NCBI RefSeq assembly: GCF_001238275.1 | Contig: NZ_LGTB01000045.1 | Span: 1 to 64,000, forward strand | DNA length: 64,000 nt | Direction: 5' to 3' | Origin: Bradyrhizobium viridifuturi | Lineage (GTDB): Bacteria; Pseudomonadota; Alphaproteobacteria; Rhizobiales; Xanthobacteraceae | Shown: positions 26,872 through 35,951 of the stretch, piece by piece | Layout of the letters: each line of letters opens with the position of its first letter | How positions within the stretch are numbered: position 1 is the stretch's first letter | Notes under the pieces: generated by a model | Database searches by the model: none | Told to the model about the DNA's origin: nothing | The model's input: the letters and a program-made list of their open reading frames with translations, nothing else | Made by a program: the position numbers and the translations under genes

Positions 26872-27026
26872 CTTACCCTCCCCTGCAGGGGGAGGGTCGA
26901 CGCGAATGAAATGAGCGGCGGCGGGTGATCCCAGCACGGGCGCCTGTCTCGGAGGAATTGTCACCCATCTTGGTTCGCATTCCGTGCGCGTCATGCGAAC
27001 CGATCCTCCCCCTTCCAGGGGAGGAT
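26872..27026. repeat. Composite repeat with three nested inverted pairs
   Basis: It contains hairpin ACCCTCCCC / GGGGAGGGT (26872-26894), inverted pair GGTTCGCAT / ATGCGAACC (26972-27001) and hairpin ATCCTCCCC / GGGGAGGAT (27003-27026). It lies between the start of the DUF1499 gene and the end of the acyl-CoA synthetase gene. The bounding hairpins suggest a mobile intergenic element of the RPE type. Confidence 0.65.
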
Positions 27027-27036
27027 GGAAGCTCGC

Positions 27037-28665
27037 CTACGCCGCGGCGGTCGGGAAGGTGTAGTCCTTGAACTGGTCGCGCAGCGCCGTCTTCAGGATC
27101 TTGCCGGTCGCGGTGTGGGGAATGCCTTCGACGAAAGCGACGTCGTCGGGCATCCACCATTTGGCGATCTTGCCGTCCATGAACTTCAGGATGTCCTCGC
27201 GCGTGGCGCTCTGGCCCTGCTTGAGCTGCACGATCAGCAGCGGTCGCTCATCCCATTTGGGATGGTGGACGCCGATCACGGCGGCTTCCGCGACCGCGGG
27301 GTGGCCGACCGCGAGGTTCTCGAGATCGATCGATGAGATCCATTCGCCGCCGGACTTGATCACGTCCTTGGAGCGGTCGGTGATCCGCATGTAGCCGTGC
27401 TCGTCCATGGTCGAGACGTCGCCGGTGTCGAAGAAGCCGGCATCATCGAGGATGTTGGCATCGACCCGGAAATAGGCCTTGGCGATCGCGGGACCCGAGA
27501 CCTTGAGGCGGCCGAAGGTCTTGCCGTCCCACGGCAGCTCCTTGCCGGCATCGTCGGTGATCTTCATCTCGACGCCGAACGGCGGGTAACCCTGGGTCTG
27601 CAGGATGTCGAGCCGCTCCTCGCCGGTGCGTTCGGTGAACGGCGGCTTCAGCGTCGCCAGCGTGCCGAGCGGGCTCATCTCGGTCATGCCCCAGGCGTGG
27701 CGCACCTGGCTGCCCATGTCGAGGAACGCCTTGATCATCGAGCGCGGCATCGCCGAGCCGCCGCAGATCACCATCTGCAGATCCGGTAGCTTGACGTTGT
27801 TGGCGGCCATGTATTGCAGCAGCATCAGCCACACCGTCGGGACGCCGGCGGTATGGGTCACCTTCTCGGTCGACAGCAGCTCATAGACAGAGGCGCCGTC
27901 GAGCTTCGGGCCCGGCATCACCAGCTTGGTGCCCATCGACGGTGCGGAGAAGGCGATGCCCCAGCTGTTGGCATGGAACAAGGGCACCACCGGAAGCATT
28001 GTGTCCGAGGCGGAGGTGCCGAGCGCGTCCTTCGAATTGGCCATCAGCGCGTGCAACACGTTGGATCGGTGCGAATAAAGTACACCCTTGGGATCGCCCG
28101 TCGTGCCGGAGGTGTAGCACATCGCAGCCGCGGTGTTCTCGTCGAAGGTCTTCCACTCGAACTTGCCGTCGGATGCTGCGATCCAGTCCTCATAGGCGAC
28201 CGCGTTCTTCAGCGTGGTCTGCGGCATGTGCGCCTTGTCGGTCAGCACCACGTAGCGCTCGACGCTCGGCAGCTGGCTCGCGATCTTCTCCAGCACCGGA
28301 ACGAAGGTGAGGTCGGTGATGACGATGCGGTCCTGGGCATGGTTGACGATCCAGGCGATCTGTTCCGGGAACAGCCGTGGATTGACCGTATGGCAGATCG
28401 CGCCGATCCCCATGATGCCGTACCAGACCTCGAGGTGGCGCCAGGTGTTCCAGGCGATGGTGGCGATGCGGTCGCCGAGCTTGATGCCGTCGCGCTCGAG
28501 GCTCTGCGAGACCTTCAGCGCGCGGGCATGGATTTCGGCGTAGTTGGTGCGATGAATCGGACCTTCGACCGACCGTGTCACGACTTCCTGCGTGCCGTGA
28601 TATTTGGCGGCGTGCTCAATAATCTTGTGGCACAGCAAGGGCCAATCTTGCATCAAACCAAGCAT
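27037..28665 (-). CDS. Fatty-acid / long-chain acyl-CoA synthetase (AMP-forming)
   Basis: A 542-residue ANL-superfamily ligase that activates a carboxylic acid, probably medium- or long-chain, to its acyl-CoA through an acyl-AMP. The P-loop-like motif is AAMCYTSGTTGDPKGVLYSH, followed by RHAWGMTEMSPLGTL, GFFDTGDVSTMDEHGYMRI (hinge and Asp) and the C-terminal catalytic lysine region HTATGKILKTALR. ATG 28665 (MLGLMQDWPLL) is used with GGAGG well placed; a TTG two codons upstream is the longest alternative. It is monocistronic and divergent from the extensin-like gene. Confidence 0.92.
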   Translation of the reverse strand: MLGLMQDWPLLCHKIIEHAAKYHGTQEVVTRSVEGPIHRTNYAEIHARALKVSQSLERDGIKLGDRIATIAWNTWRHLEVWYGIMGIGAICHTVNPRLFPEQIAWIVNHAQDRIVITDLTFVPVLEKIASQLPSVERYVVLTDKAHMPQTTLKNAVAYEDWIAASDGKFEWKTFDENTAAAMCYTSGTTGDPKGVLYSHRSNVLHALMANSKDALGTSASDTMLPVVPLFHANSWGIAFSAPSMGTKLVMPGPKLDGASVYELLSTEKVTHTAGVPTVWLMLLQYMAANNVKLPDLQMVICGGSAMPRSMIKAFLDMGSQVRHAWGMTEMSPLGTLATLKPPFTERTGEERLDILQTQGYPPFGVEMKITDDAGKELPWDGKTFGRLKVSGPAIAKAYFRVDANILDDAGFFDTGDVSTMDEHGYMRITDRSKDVIKSGGEWISSIDLENLAVGHPAVAEAAVIGVHHPKWDERPLLIVQLKQGQSATREDILKFMDGKIAKWWMPDDVAFVEGIPHTATGKILKTALRDQFKDYTFPTAAA

Positions 28666-28741
28666 ACGCAAATCCCTCCTCGATCCTCACACATGATCCG
28701 CCGGCATCTTGGACGGCCGGCAGTAAAATCATGGAACTGAC

Positions 28742-29899
28742 ATGAACTTTAGCGCGGAGAAAGCAAGCCGAAAATGGCCTGATGGCGCGTTTCGCCGCGC
28801 CGCCGCGGCAATGGTTACCGCTGCCGGCGCGCTGCTTTGCCTTTTGCTTTCCCTTGGCATGCAAGCCGGGCCCGCGCAGGCCGCCCGCGGCGTGCCAACC
28901 TTTCCGTGGGATGATTTGTTCGGCACCCGGCCGCACAGGGCGCACAAGGCGGTCCGCCGTTCGGCGGTGCCGCTGCCGAGGCCGCGCCCGGCTGACGCGC
29001 CTGCCGCAGCCGAGCCCGAGCCGCCGGCCGCCGAGACGCAGCCTCCAGCCGCGCCTGCCGAGGCTGCCAGGCCCCGCGAGATGGCCAAGCCGGCTGAAGC
29101 AGCAAGGCCCGCCGAGCCTCCCAAGCCGCAGCTATCGGCCTGCCGGCAGGCGCTCACCGAGGAGATCGCGATCGCGCCGAGCATTCCGGATATCCACGGC
29201 GCAGGCGGCTGCGGCGGCGAGGATCTGGTGCGGCTCGAGGCCATCGTGCTGCCGGACAGGCGCAAGGTCGCGGTCAAGCCCGCGGCGATCCTCCGCTGCA
29301 AGATGGCGGCCGCGGTCGCCGACTGGGTCCGTACCGATATCGCGCCGCTGGCGCAGACCCTCGGCGGCGGGATCAGCAATCTCGACAATTTCGACTCGTT
29401 CGAATGTCGCGGCCGCAATCGCGTCGCCGGCGCGCAGCTCTCCGAGCACGGCCGCGCAAACGCGCTCGACGTGCGCGCTCTCGGTCTCTCCAACGGCAAG
29501 TCGATCTCGCTGACCGACCGCAGCGTGCCGCGCGATCTGCGCGAGGCCGTGCTGCATTCGGTCTGCGCCCGCTTCTCCACCGTGCTCGGTCCGGGCTCGG
29601 ACTGGTACCACGAGGATCACATCCATCTCGACCTGATCGAGCGTCGCAGCAATTACCGGATCTGCCAGTGGAACGTGTACGATCCGCTGCCGCAGGTCGC
29701 GCCGCTGTTGCCGGCCGAGCGACCGGAAGAGGCGCCGCCGCGCGAGGTCGCCGCGAAGTCCGATGCATCCAGGCATGATGCCACCAAGGCCGACGAGCCG
29801 GATGCGGCGAAATCAGGTGATGCGGCGGCCGTGCCCAAGGGCGCTCCCGAGACCAAGCCGCAGCCAACAAAAAAGCGCCGGCAAAGCCGGCGCTTTTGA
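28742..29899 (+). CDS. Extensin-like C-terminal domain protein (putative peptidoglycan DD-peptidase fold)
   Basis: A 385-residue exported protein. A signal peptide (MVTAAGALLCLLLSLGMQAG) is followed by a low-complexity Pro/Ala/Glu linker (about 75-130) and then the extensin-like domain (about 130-310). Zinc-peptidase-like motifs are SEHGRANALDVRALGL and WYHEDHIHLD, resembling M15 carboxypeptidases. Cysteines in CRQAL, GCGG, CKM, FECRGR, VCARF and ICQWN may pair in the periplasm. The lysine-rich tail ends KKRRQSRRF, with the stop codon overlapping the terminator. A cell-wall role is supported by the L,D-transpeptidase gene that converges on it. Confidence 0.85.
   Translation: MNFSAEKASRKWPDGAFRRAAAAMVTAAGALLCLLLSLGMQAGPAQAARGVPTFPWDDLFGTRPHRAHKAVRRSAVPLPRPRPADAPAAAEPEPPAAETQPPAAPAEAARPREMAKPAEAARPAEPPKPQLSACRQALTEEIAIAPSIPDIHGAGGCGGEDLVRLEAIVLPDRRKVAVKPAAILRCKMAAAVADWVRTDIAPLAQTLGGGISNLDNFDSFECRGRNRVAGAQLSEHGRANALDVRALGLSNGKSISLTDRSVPRDLREAVLHSVCARFSTVLGPGSDWYHEDHIHLDLIERRSNYRICQWNVYDPLPQVAPLLPAERPEEAPPREVAAKSDASRHDATKADEPDAAKSGDAAAVPKGAPETKPQPTKKRRQSRRF
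29871..29897. terminator. Bidirectional Rho-independent terminator overlapping a stop codon
   Basis: Perfect 12-bp stem AAAAGCGCCGGC / GCCGGCGCTTTT with an AAA loop. The extensin-like gene ends inside it: its TGA (29897-29899) starts at the last stem base. It serves the convergent extensin-like and L,D-transpeptidase genes. Confidence 0.88.
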
Positions 29900-29922
29900 T
29901 CGCGATTGCGACGTGATTGGGA

Positions 29923-30599
29923 TCAGTAGGTGGTGCCGCCGGCGCCCTGCAGCGCCATCTGCGGCTTGTAGGGCGAGTCGCCGTGCTTCGGCTCCAGCAC
30001 CACGACGATGGTGCCGAGCTTGACGCGGTTGTAGAGGTCGATGACGTCCTCGTTGGTCATGCGGATGCAGCCCGAAGAGATCGACGAGCCGATATATTCC
30101 GGCTGGTTCGTGCCGTGGATGCGGAACAGCGTGTCCTTGCCGCCCGAGTAGAGATACATCGCGCGCGAGCCCATCGGATTGTCCGGACCGGGCGCCACGA
30201 AGGTCGGAACGCCGAGGCGCGAGATTTCGCCGGGGGTCGGGTGCCAAGCCGGCCATTCGGTCATGCTGCCGACCTTGGCAATGCCGGACCAGGCCATCGC
30301 TTCTTCGCCGACGGTGATGCCGTAGCGGATCGCCTTACCGTCGTTCATCACGTAGTAGAGGTAATGGTTGTCGGAATCGACCACGATCGAGCCGGGGGCT
30401 TCCTTGCGGTGATATTCGACGATGGCGCGCCGGAACGGTTCAGCCACCGGCGTTTTGACGTAGGTGGTCTTGGCAAGCAGTTCCTTGTCACGCGGCTTGA
30501 AGGCAGCGGTATTGGTTGCCTCGTAGGTCGTGGCCTGCATGCAGCCCGACAACATCAGCCTGCGGCCAGGATCCCGAAGGTAACTTTGAGCGACGACAT
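29923..30599 (-). CDS. L,D-transpeptidase (YkuD family) lipoprotein (one-base frameshift near 30558)
   Basis: Periplasmic enzyme that forms 3-3 crosslinks in peptidoglycan or attaches proteins to it. The YkuD catalytic motif is complete: IHGTNQPEYIGSSISSGCIR with the active cysteine, after GVPTFVAPGPDNPMG. Read directly, the frame opens upstream with an implausible N-terminus. Translating from ATG 30599 gives MSSLKVTFGILAAG and then a break; one added base joins it to LMLSGCMQA, a signal peptide with a proper lipobox LSGC. The repaired protein is 225 residues and probably outer-membrane anchored. Confidence 0.88.
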
Positions 30600-30949
30600 G
30601 ATTACATTCCAATCGAAAATCCGCGCCCGAAAGCGCCAACATTACGCCCCAAACGCCACGATTCCATGAGGGGCATTATTGCCTGAAACCCGCCATTCTT
30701 CCCAGACTTTAGATGGCTTTCCCGCATCGCGGGATGTGATCTGTGGCTTTTTTGCCGCAACTGTTCTGGCGTGGGTCGGTTTTTTGTGCAAACAGGCAAC
30801 GGTCGTCGAGTCGGAGCTCCATCACTGCCACCCGGCTGCCACAAATATGGACGCCCGGTTAATGCCCCGGTCATGAAGCGCCAGCCAGAATCGCGCTAAG
30901 TCGGCGGGTCCTCCAGCCCTGTTTCCTGCCCTGTATCTCGGAGTTCGTG
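30600..30949. other. Intergenic region between ldt and corA
   Basis: These 350 bases separate divergent genes and should hold both promoters. There is a short hairpin CCCGC-ATC-GCGGG near 30720 and two T-rich runs (about 30748 and 30778). A 65-codon open frame inside (from about 30679) has no ribosome-binding site or family resemblance, so no gene is called. Confidence 0.5.
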
Positions 30950-31927
30950 ATGCTGTCGGTGTTCGTTCCCTCCGATTTTTCGCTCAAGAAGGCCGCCGCC
31001 ACCGACCTGGGCGCGCTGCCGGAGGGCGCGGTCTGGATCGATCTGGTGAACCCGACGGTCGAGGAGGACCGGGCCGTCGAGAAGCTCGCGGGAATCGCGG
31101 TTCCGACCCGGGAAGACATGCAGGAGATCGAGATCTCCAGCCGGCTCTACATCGAGAACAGCGCCCGCTACATGACCGCGACGCTGATGTGCCAGTCTGA
31201 CACCGACATGCCGCGCACCACGGCGGTCACCTTCATCCTGACCAGCCATCGGCTGGTGACGGTGCGCTACGACCTGCCGAAGCCGTTCGCGCTGGTCGAG
31301 AACAAGCTGGCCCGCGCCTGCTCCCCCGGCATCACCGGCGAGCAGGTGCTGATGGAACTGCTGGACGCCGTGATCGACCGTTGCGCCGACCTGCTGGAGC
31401 GCTGCGGGGCCGACATCGACCAGGTCTCGCACGACATTTTCGAGCCGGAGAGCGAGCGCCACGGCCACGCCAAGCAATATTCCCAGATCCTGATCGCGAT
31501 CGGCCGCAAGGGCGACCTGACCTCGAAGGTGCGCGAAAGCCTGGTCTCGATCGGCCGCCTTGTCACCTTTCTCTCCGCGATCGTCGAAGGCGTGAAATGG
31601 TCCAAGGACATGCGCGAGCAGCTCAAGACCATGCAGCGTGACGTGGCCTCACTGACCGACCACGCCTCTTATCTCTCCAACAAGATCACCTTCGTGCTCG
31701 ATGCCATGCTCGGCGTGGTCAATCTGGAACAGAACAACATCATCAAGCTGTTCTCGGTGATGGCGGTGGTCTTGATGCCGCCGACGCTGATTGCGTCGAT
31801 CTACGGCATGAATTTCAAGCTCATGCCGGAACTCGAATGGCCGCACGGCTATCCGTTCGCGCTGGTGCTGATGCTGATCGCGGCTGTTGTGCCGTACTGG
31901 ATCTTCAAGTGGAAAAAGTGGCTGTAA
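30950..31927 (+). CDS. CorA-family magnesium/cobalt transport protein
   Basis: Pentameric inner-membrane channel for Mg2+ or another divalent cation. The 325-residue protein has a long cytoplasmic N-domain, a helical stalk with LTDHASYLSNKITFVLDAML, then two C-terminal helices. The first ends in the signature YGMNF and the second is followed by a basic tail KWKKWL. ATG 30950 follows GGAG by six bases; GTG 30947 is an alternative. Substrate choice among Mg, Co, Ni or Zn is not visible. It stands alone. Confidence 0.93.
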   Translation: MLSVFVPSDFSLKKAAATDLGALPEGAVWIDLVNPTVEEDRAVEKLAGIAVPTREDMQEIEISSRLYIENSARYMTATLMCQSDTDMPRTTAVTFILTSHRLVTVRYDLPKPFALVENKLARACSPGITGEQVLMELLDAVIDRCADLLERCGADIDQVSHDIFEPESERHGHAKQYSQILIAIGRKGDLTSKVRESLVSIGRLVTFLSAIVEGVKWSKDMREQLKTMQRDVASLTDHASYLSNKITFVLDAMLGVVNLEQNNIIKLFSVMAVVLMPPTLIASIYGMNFKLMPELEWPHGYPFALVLMLIAAVVPYWIFKWKKWL

Positions 31928-32057
31928 AGCAGTTCCATTCGTCGCGTTTTGGGACGCGTTTTCTGCCTTATTTCCTCTCCTAAAATTTGAGTGTTGCGCT
32001 GAACGTTTGGGCGAAATTTGTCTGCGATAACGCCCGCCTCGAAGCCGGAGGACAGCA

Positions 32058-32279
32058 ATGGTTGAGAAGATCATAACGCCACGGCGTAACGTCATCGACT
32101 TTGCGCGCTATCAACAGGACCGCGCAGCAGGCAGGGTGCAGGCGATCTCGCCGAGACTTTGCCGTTACTGTGACGCGGCGCTGCTTGATGGCGAGGACGA
32201 AGACGACTGCTCCAGCGCGCTGAATGACGTCGCGCTGCAGCGGACTGAGAAGAAGTCGCGTCGGTTCTATGCGGACTAG
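32058..32279 (+). CDS. Small hypothetical protein with a CxxC motif
   Basis: A 73-residue basic-then-acidic protein (MVEKIITPRRNVIDFARYQ; CRYCDAALLDGEDEDDC). A good GGAGG precedes the ATG, which supports translation. The CxxC plus a third cysteine could bind metal, but no family is recognised. It lies alone between corA and the SDR gene. Confidence 0.6.
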   Translation: MVEKIITPRRNVIDFARYQQDRAAGRVQAISPRLCRYCDAALLDGEDEDDCSSALNDVALQRTEKKSRRFYAD

Positions 32280-32417
32280 AGGCTGAGGCCTACTAGAGGC
32301 AGAAGCCTCGTCCGCGTCGTTACGCATGCCATCGAAGCAATCCCTCAAACTACGGCCGCGGCGGCGGCCGGGATCGCCTCGAACCTCTCTCCCCCGAAAT
32401 CACATCCAAGCCGAAGC

Positions 32418-33170
32418 TCAGACGTGCTGGCCACCATTGATGTGGATCTCGGCGCCGTTCACGTAGGAGCTGGTTTCCGTGCACAGCACGTAGATGATCT
32501 TGGCGACCTCGTCCGGGGTGCCGAGGCGATGCATCGGGATTTGCTGATCGACGATCTTCTCGGTGCCCGGCGACAGGATCGAGGTATCGATCTCGCCCGG
32601 GGCGATCGCGTTGACGCGAACGCCGACGCGGCCGAAGTCCGATGCCATCTCGCGCGTCAGCGCCGCGAGCGCCGCCTTCGACGTCGCATAGGCCGCGCCG
32701 GCGAACGGATGCACGCGCGAGCCGGCGATCGAGGTGACGTTCACCACCGCGCCCTTGGCATGCTTCAATTCCTCGATCAGCCCGCGCGCGATCATGATCG
32801 GCGCGAAGAAATTGACGTGGAAAACATGGGTCCAGGTCTCGATGTCGGTATCCATGGTGCCGAGCCGGCCGCCGCCCGCGGCCTTCGGCGAGATCGCGGC
32901 ATTGTTGACCAGCGCATGCAGCTCATCGTTGTCCAGCCGCCGCCGGATCTCCGAGATCGCGCGCACGGTGTCGTCATGGCTGCCGAGGTCGACCTCGATG
33001 TGGTCTTCCGGTCCGGCGCCCCAGGGGCAGACCTCCGGAAACGCATGCCGCGAGAGGGTGATGACGCGCCAGCCGGCGGACGAGAACCGGATCGCGGTGG
33101 CGTGGCCGATGCCGCGGCTTGCGCCGGTCAGGAGCAGCGTGCGCCGCGGTGCATTGGATGGGCGGGTCAT
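32418..33170 (-). CDS. SDR-family oxidoreductase
   Basis: Classical short-chain dehydrogenase of 250 residues. Motifs are TGASRGIG (cofactor glycines), VDLGSHDDT, LVNNAAISPK (NNAA in place of NNAG), the catalytic serine in VNVTSIAGS and YATSK for the active-site YxxxK. The C-terminus EIHINGGQHV is typical. Aromatic or sugar substrate cannot be told. It lies next to pdxH on the same strand but 151 bases upstream, so co-transcription is uncertain. Confidence 0.9.
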   Translation of the reverse strand: MTRPSNAPRRTLLLTGASRGIGHATAIRFSSAGWRVITLSRHAFPEVCPWGAGPEDHIEVDLGSHDDTVRAISEIRRRLDNDELHALVNNAAISPKAAGGGRLGTMDTDIETWTHVFHVNFFAPIMIARGLIEELKHAKGAVVNVTSIAGSRVHPFAGAAYATSKAALAALTREMASDFGRVGVRVNAIAPGEIDTSILSPGTEKIVDQQIPMHRLGTPDEVAKIIYVLCTETSSYVNGAEIHINGGQHV

Positions 33171-33321
33171 CGACGGTTTCTTTCGTTCTCGCCATGCGCG
33201 GCGCCGTGCCGGGCATCGACGTCCTCGAATGATAGGGAGATCATGACGTCGATGGCCGGGGTCATCTTACACGAAGACGCGCTTCGCACTTTCGCCCTTT
33301 CATGACAGTCGCGGCGGGTTT

Positions 33322-33963
33322 TCAGGGATAGAGCCGTACCTTCGACCACGCGTGACCGGCGTCATCGCGGCGGAATTCGATGCGATCGTGCAGGCGGAAC
33401 GGGCGGTCGTGCCAGAACTCGAAGCGCTGCGGCGTGATCCGCCAGCCGCTCCAGCCCGGCGGCCGCGGCACCTCGCCGATGACGTATTTCGCGCCGACCT
33501 TGGCGATCGCCTGCTCGAAGGCGAAGCGGCTCTCCAGCGGCTGCGATTGCTTGCTGGCCCAGGCGCCGATCTGCGCCTGCTTCGGCCGCGTGGCAAAATA
33601 GGCGTCGGCCTCGGTATCGGTCACGGGGGTCACCGGCCCGCGGATGCGCACCTGGCGGCGCAGCGATTTCCAGTGAAACAGTAAAGCGGCCTTAGGATTT
33701 GCGGCCAATTCACGGCCCTTGGCGCTCGCAATGTGGCTGTAGAACACGAAGCCGTCGGCATCGAAGCCCTTCATCAGCACCATCCGCACGTCGGGCAGCC
33801 CATCGGCGTCGACGGTCGCGAGCGCCATCGCGTTCGGATCGTTCGGCTCGGACTTGACCGCTTCCGCAAACCATTCTGCGAACAGGGCGAACGGTTCCTC
33901 CGCCGCGGTGAAATCACCCGATGTTAACGGTGTCGGGTGTTTGATGGAGGTCGTGTCGGTCAT
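33322..33963 (-). CDS. pdxH: Pyridoxamine 5'-phosphate oxidase
   Basis: FMN enzyme that makes pyridoxal 5'-phosphate from the pyridoxamine or pyridoxine phosphate. The 213-residue length is normal. Family motifs include DGLPDVRMVLMKGFDADG, FYSHIASAKGRELAANP, ALLFHWKSLRRQVRIRGPV, SRFAFEQAI and the C-terminal signature with W-R-I-T-P-QRFEFWHDRPFRLHDR ending RLYP. ATG 33963 is chosen; an upstream ATG seven codons earlier would overlap the divergent gene. Only 15 bases separate this start from the TTG of the divergent lipoprotein, so its promoter must lie inside that gene. Confidence 0.95.
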   Translation of the reverse strand: MTDTTSIKHPTPLTSGDFTAAEEPFALFAEWFAEAVKSEPNDPNAMALATVDADGLPDVRMVLMKGFDADGFVFYSHIASAKGRELAANPKAALLFHWKSLRRQVRIRGPVTPVTDTEADAYFATRPKQAQIGAWASKQSQPLESRFAFEQAIAKVGAKYVIGEVPRPPGWSGWRITPQRFEFWHDRPFRLHDRIEFRRDDAGHAWSKVRLYP

Positions 33964-33978
33964 GTCAGGAGTCCCGAT

Positions 33979-34479
33979 TTGCATCCGCCCGCGTCCGAGA
34001 ACGCGCTACTGGCCCTATATAGGGCATGGGGGCGCGTTGGCCTATCGGCGATCCACCCCGCGGGCGCGGTGGTGACATTGATCCTGATCGGCGTCGGTGC
34101 CAGCGGCTGCAGCCTGTCGCGCACCGATGCCTTCGCCAAGATGGACGACAAGGACGTGACGGGCTCGATCAGCCCGACTCCGGTCAGTGCTGTGATGCCG
34201 ACCGACAGCGATCTGGCGTTTGCCCGCAACGCGGCCTCCGACGTGCTGACCAAGGGTGACAAGGATTCCAGCCAGCCCTGGGAAAATCCCGAGACCGGCG
34301 CGCGCGGCTCGGTGACGCCGCTGGCCCAGGCCTATTCCGGCGAGGACGGCAAGACGTGCCGGGATTTCCTCGCCAGCTATGTCAATGGAGCCACCGAGAG
34401 CTGGCTACAGGGGGCCGCCTGCAAGGCTGGACAAGGGCGGTGGGAAATCCATAGTTTGAAGCCTTGGAGAAAGTCCTGA
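33979..34479 (+). CDS. Lipoprotein, RT0821/Lpp0805-type surface protein
   Basis: A 166-residue protein starting at TTG 33979, seven bases after AGGAG. A hydrophobic segment (GAVVTLILIGVGASGC) ends in a lipobox ASGC, so the mature protein is lipid-anchored. The body holds low-complexity linker and a C-terminal domain (GARGSVTPLAQAYSGEDGKT; CRDFLASYVNG; ACKAGQGRWEIHSLKPW) with three cysteines, resembling rickettsial surface antigens of the RT0821 group. Its start region overlaps the likely pdxH promoter. The dnaJ-like gene follows 124 bases later on the same strand. Confidence 0.8.
   Translation: MHPPASENALLALYRAWGRVGLSAIHPAGAVVTLILIGVGASGCSLSRTDAFAKMDDKDVTGSISPTPVSAVMPTDSDLAFARNAASDVLTKGDKDSSQPWENPETGARGSVTPLAQAYSGEDGKTCRDFLASYVNGATESWLQGAACKAGQGRWEIHSLKPWRKS
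34012..34025. promoter_or_regulatory. Perfect 14-bp palindrome GCCCTATATAGGGC
   Basis: It lies inside the start of the lipoprotein gene, 49 bases upstream of the divergent pdxH ATG. The TATATA core could serve as the pdxH -10 or as a regulator site. No known regulator was identified for it. Confidence 0.4.
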
Positions 34480-34603
34480 GAGTTCCGGCAGAAGCCGGCA
34501 GCGGCCTAGTTGCAAAAATGCCACTGAGCCCCCACATGAAGGTAAAGTGGGCTCGGATGGGTTCCCGGCCAGGACTGATTTTCCCGTGAAGGAGACGTGA
34601 CGG

Positions 34604-35646
34604 ATGCGCGACCCCTATGAGGTCTTGGGGGTGCAGCGGAGCGCCAGCGCTGCGACGATCAAGAGCGCCTATCGCAAGCTCGCCAAGAAGCATCACCCTG
34701 ACAACAACAAGAACGACCCGAGGCGGCGGCCCGCTTTGCGGAGATCAACACGGCAAACGAGATTGTCGGCGACGAGGACAAGCGCAAGCAGTTCGACCGT
34801 GGCGAGATCGATGCCGAGGGCAAGCCGCGCTTCCAGGGTTTCCCTGGCGGTGGCGCCGGCGGCCGCGCCGGTCCGGGCGGCGGCTTCGAGTACAGTTTCC
34901 GTGGTGGCCCCGGCGGCGGCATGGGCGGCGGCAGCTTCGAGGACATCCTCAACAGCATGTTCGGCAACGCCGCCCGTGGCAGCGCTGGCGGCCGTGCCGG
35001 GCGAGCCAGCCCGTTTGAATTTGACGGCGGCGGGGTCGGCGTCGACCTCGATCTTTCGGTCGCCATGACGGTGTCGCTGGAGGAATCGGTCAGGGGCGGC
35101 GACAAGCGTGTCCGCCTGCCGACCGGCCGCGAGCTCAACGTCAAGATTCCGCCCGGCGTCACCGCAGGCCAGCAGATCCGGCTGAAGGGCCAGGGCGACA
35201 CGGCGCAAGGACACCCGCCCGGCGATCTCCTGATCACGATCTCGATCGCGCCGCATCCGTTCTTCAAGGTCGACGGCAATGATCTGCGGATCGACCTGCC
35301 GGTGACCCTCTACGAGGCAGTGCTGGGCGGCAAGGTCCGCGTGCCGACGCTTGGCAGCGCGGTCGAGCTGTCGATCCCGAAGAACACCTCCAGCGGCCGC
35401 ACCTTCCGCCTCAAGGGCAAGGGGTTGCCGAAGGCCGGCGCCGTCGGCGACCTCTATGTCACGACCCGCATCATCCTTCCCGACGGGAACGATGCCGAGC
35501 TTGAGGCATTGATGCAGACGTGGCGGGAGCGAAATCCCTACAATCCGCGCAGCGATCTCGCTGACCGCCGGGAGCGCGCTCCAGAGACGCGAAGACGCGA
35601 AACTGCAACTACCCCGGACTCTATCGGGGTAGACGCCGCGCCGTGA
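34604..35646 (+). CDS. DnaJ-class co-chaperone, CbpA-like without zinc finger (one-base frameshift near 34721)
   Basis: Hsp40 co-chaperone that stimulates DnaK. The J-domain (residues 1-65) has YEVLGVQRSASAATIKSAYR and the essential HPD in KKHHPDNN. After NDP the frame is lost; adding one A near 34721 (CCGAGG to CCGAAGG) restores KAAARFAEINTANEIVGD and yields about 347 residues. A glycine-rich linker (FPGGGAGGRAGPGGG) follows, then the C-terminal substrate-binding domain (DLDLSVAMTVSLEESVRGG; IPPGVTAGQQIRLKGQG). There is no CxxCxGxG zinc region, so it is DnaJ type II, near CbpA. Confidence 0.88.
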
Positions 35647-35930
35647 GCGCGTCAAAGGATGACCGGCTGTCCGAATTCCTGGTCTGCGGCGTGCAGACCG
35701 GATGGCGGAAAAAGGAGTGCGGCCTCGAGAGGGGGACCAGCGCGGTACACAAAACCCCAATCGAGGCCGCGTGCGCCGATCGGCGGATCGGGCGCAGATC
35801 ATCTTCGCGTGAGCATCCGGTGCGATAATGAGACGCGGCAATGACGCGAATCGAAATTTTCAATGTCGGAATTGGGACGCTGAGTGAGGCTGGATTCACT
35901 TGCTCGAAATGGTGCACTCGACGCCGTGAT
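35647..35930. other. Intergenic region without recognised gene
   Basis: About 285 bases between the convergent dnaJ-like and anti-sigma genes. Short open frames on both strands lack ribosome-binding sites and family resemblance. No terminator with a T-run is obvious on the dnaJ side. Confidence 0.5.
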
Positions 35931-35950
35931 CTCCCGTAAAATTACGGGAG
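35931..35950. terminator. Hairpin after the anti-sigma factor gene
   Basis: Perfect arms CTCCCGTAA / TTACGGGAG lie one base beyond the stop of the leftward anti-sigma gene. It is a terminator-like structure without a long T-run. Confidence 0.5.
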
Positions 35951-35951
35951 G

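Noticed and set aside
30679..30876. Small 65-codon gene upstream of corA
   Set aside because: No ribosome-binding site, no signal or domain, and it lies in a divergent promoter region.
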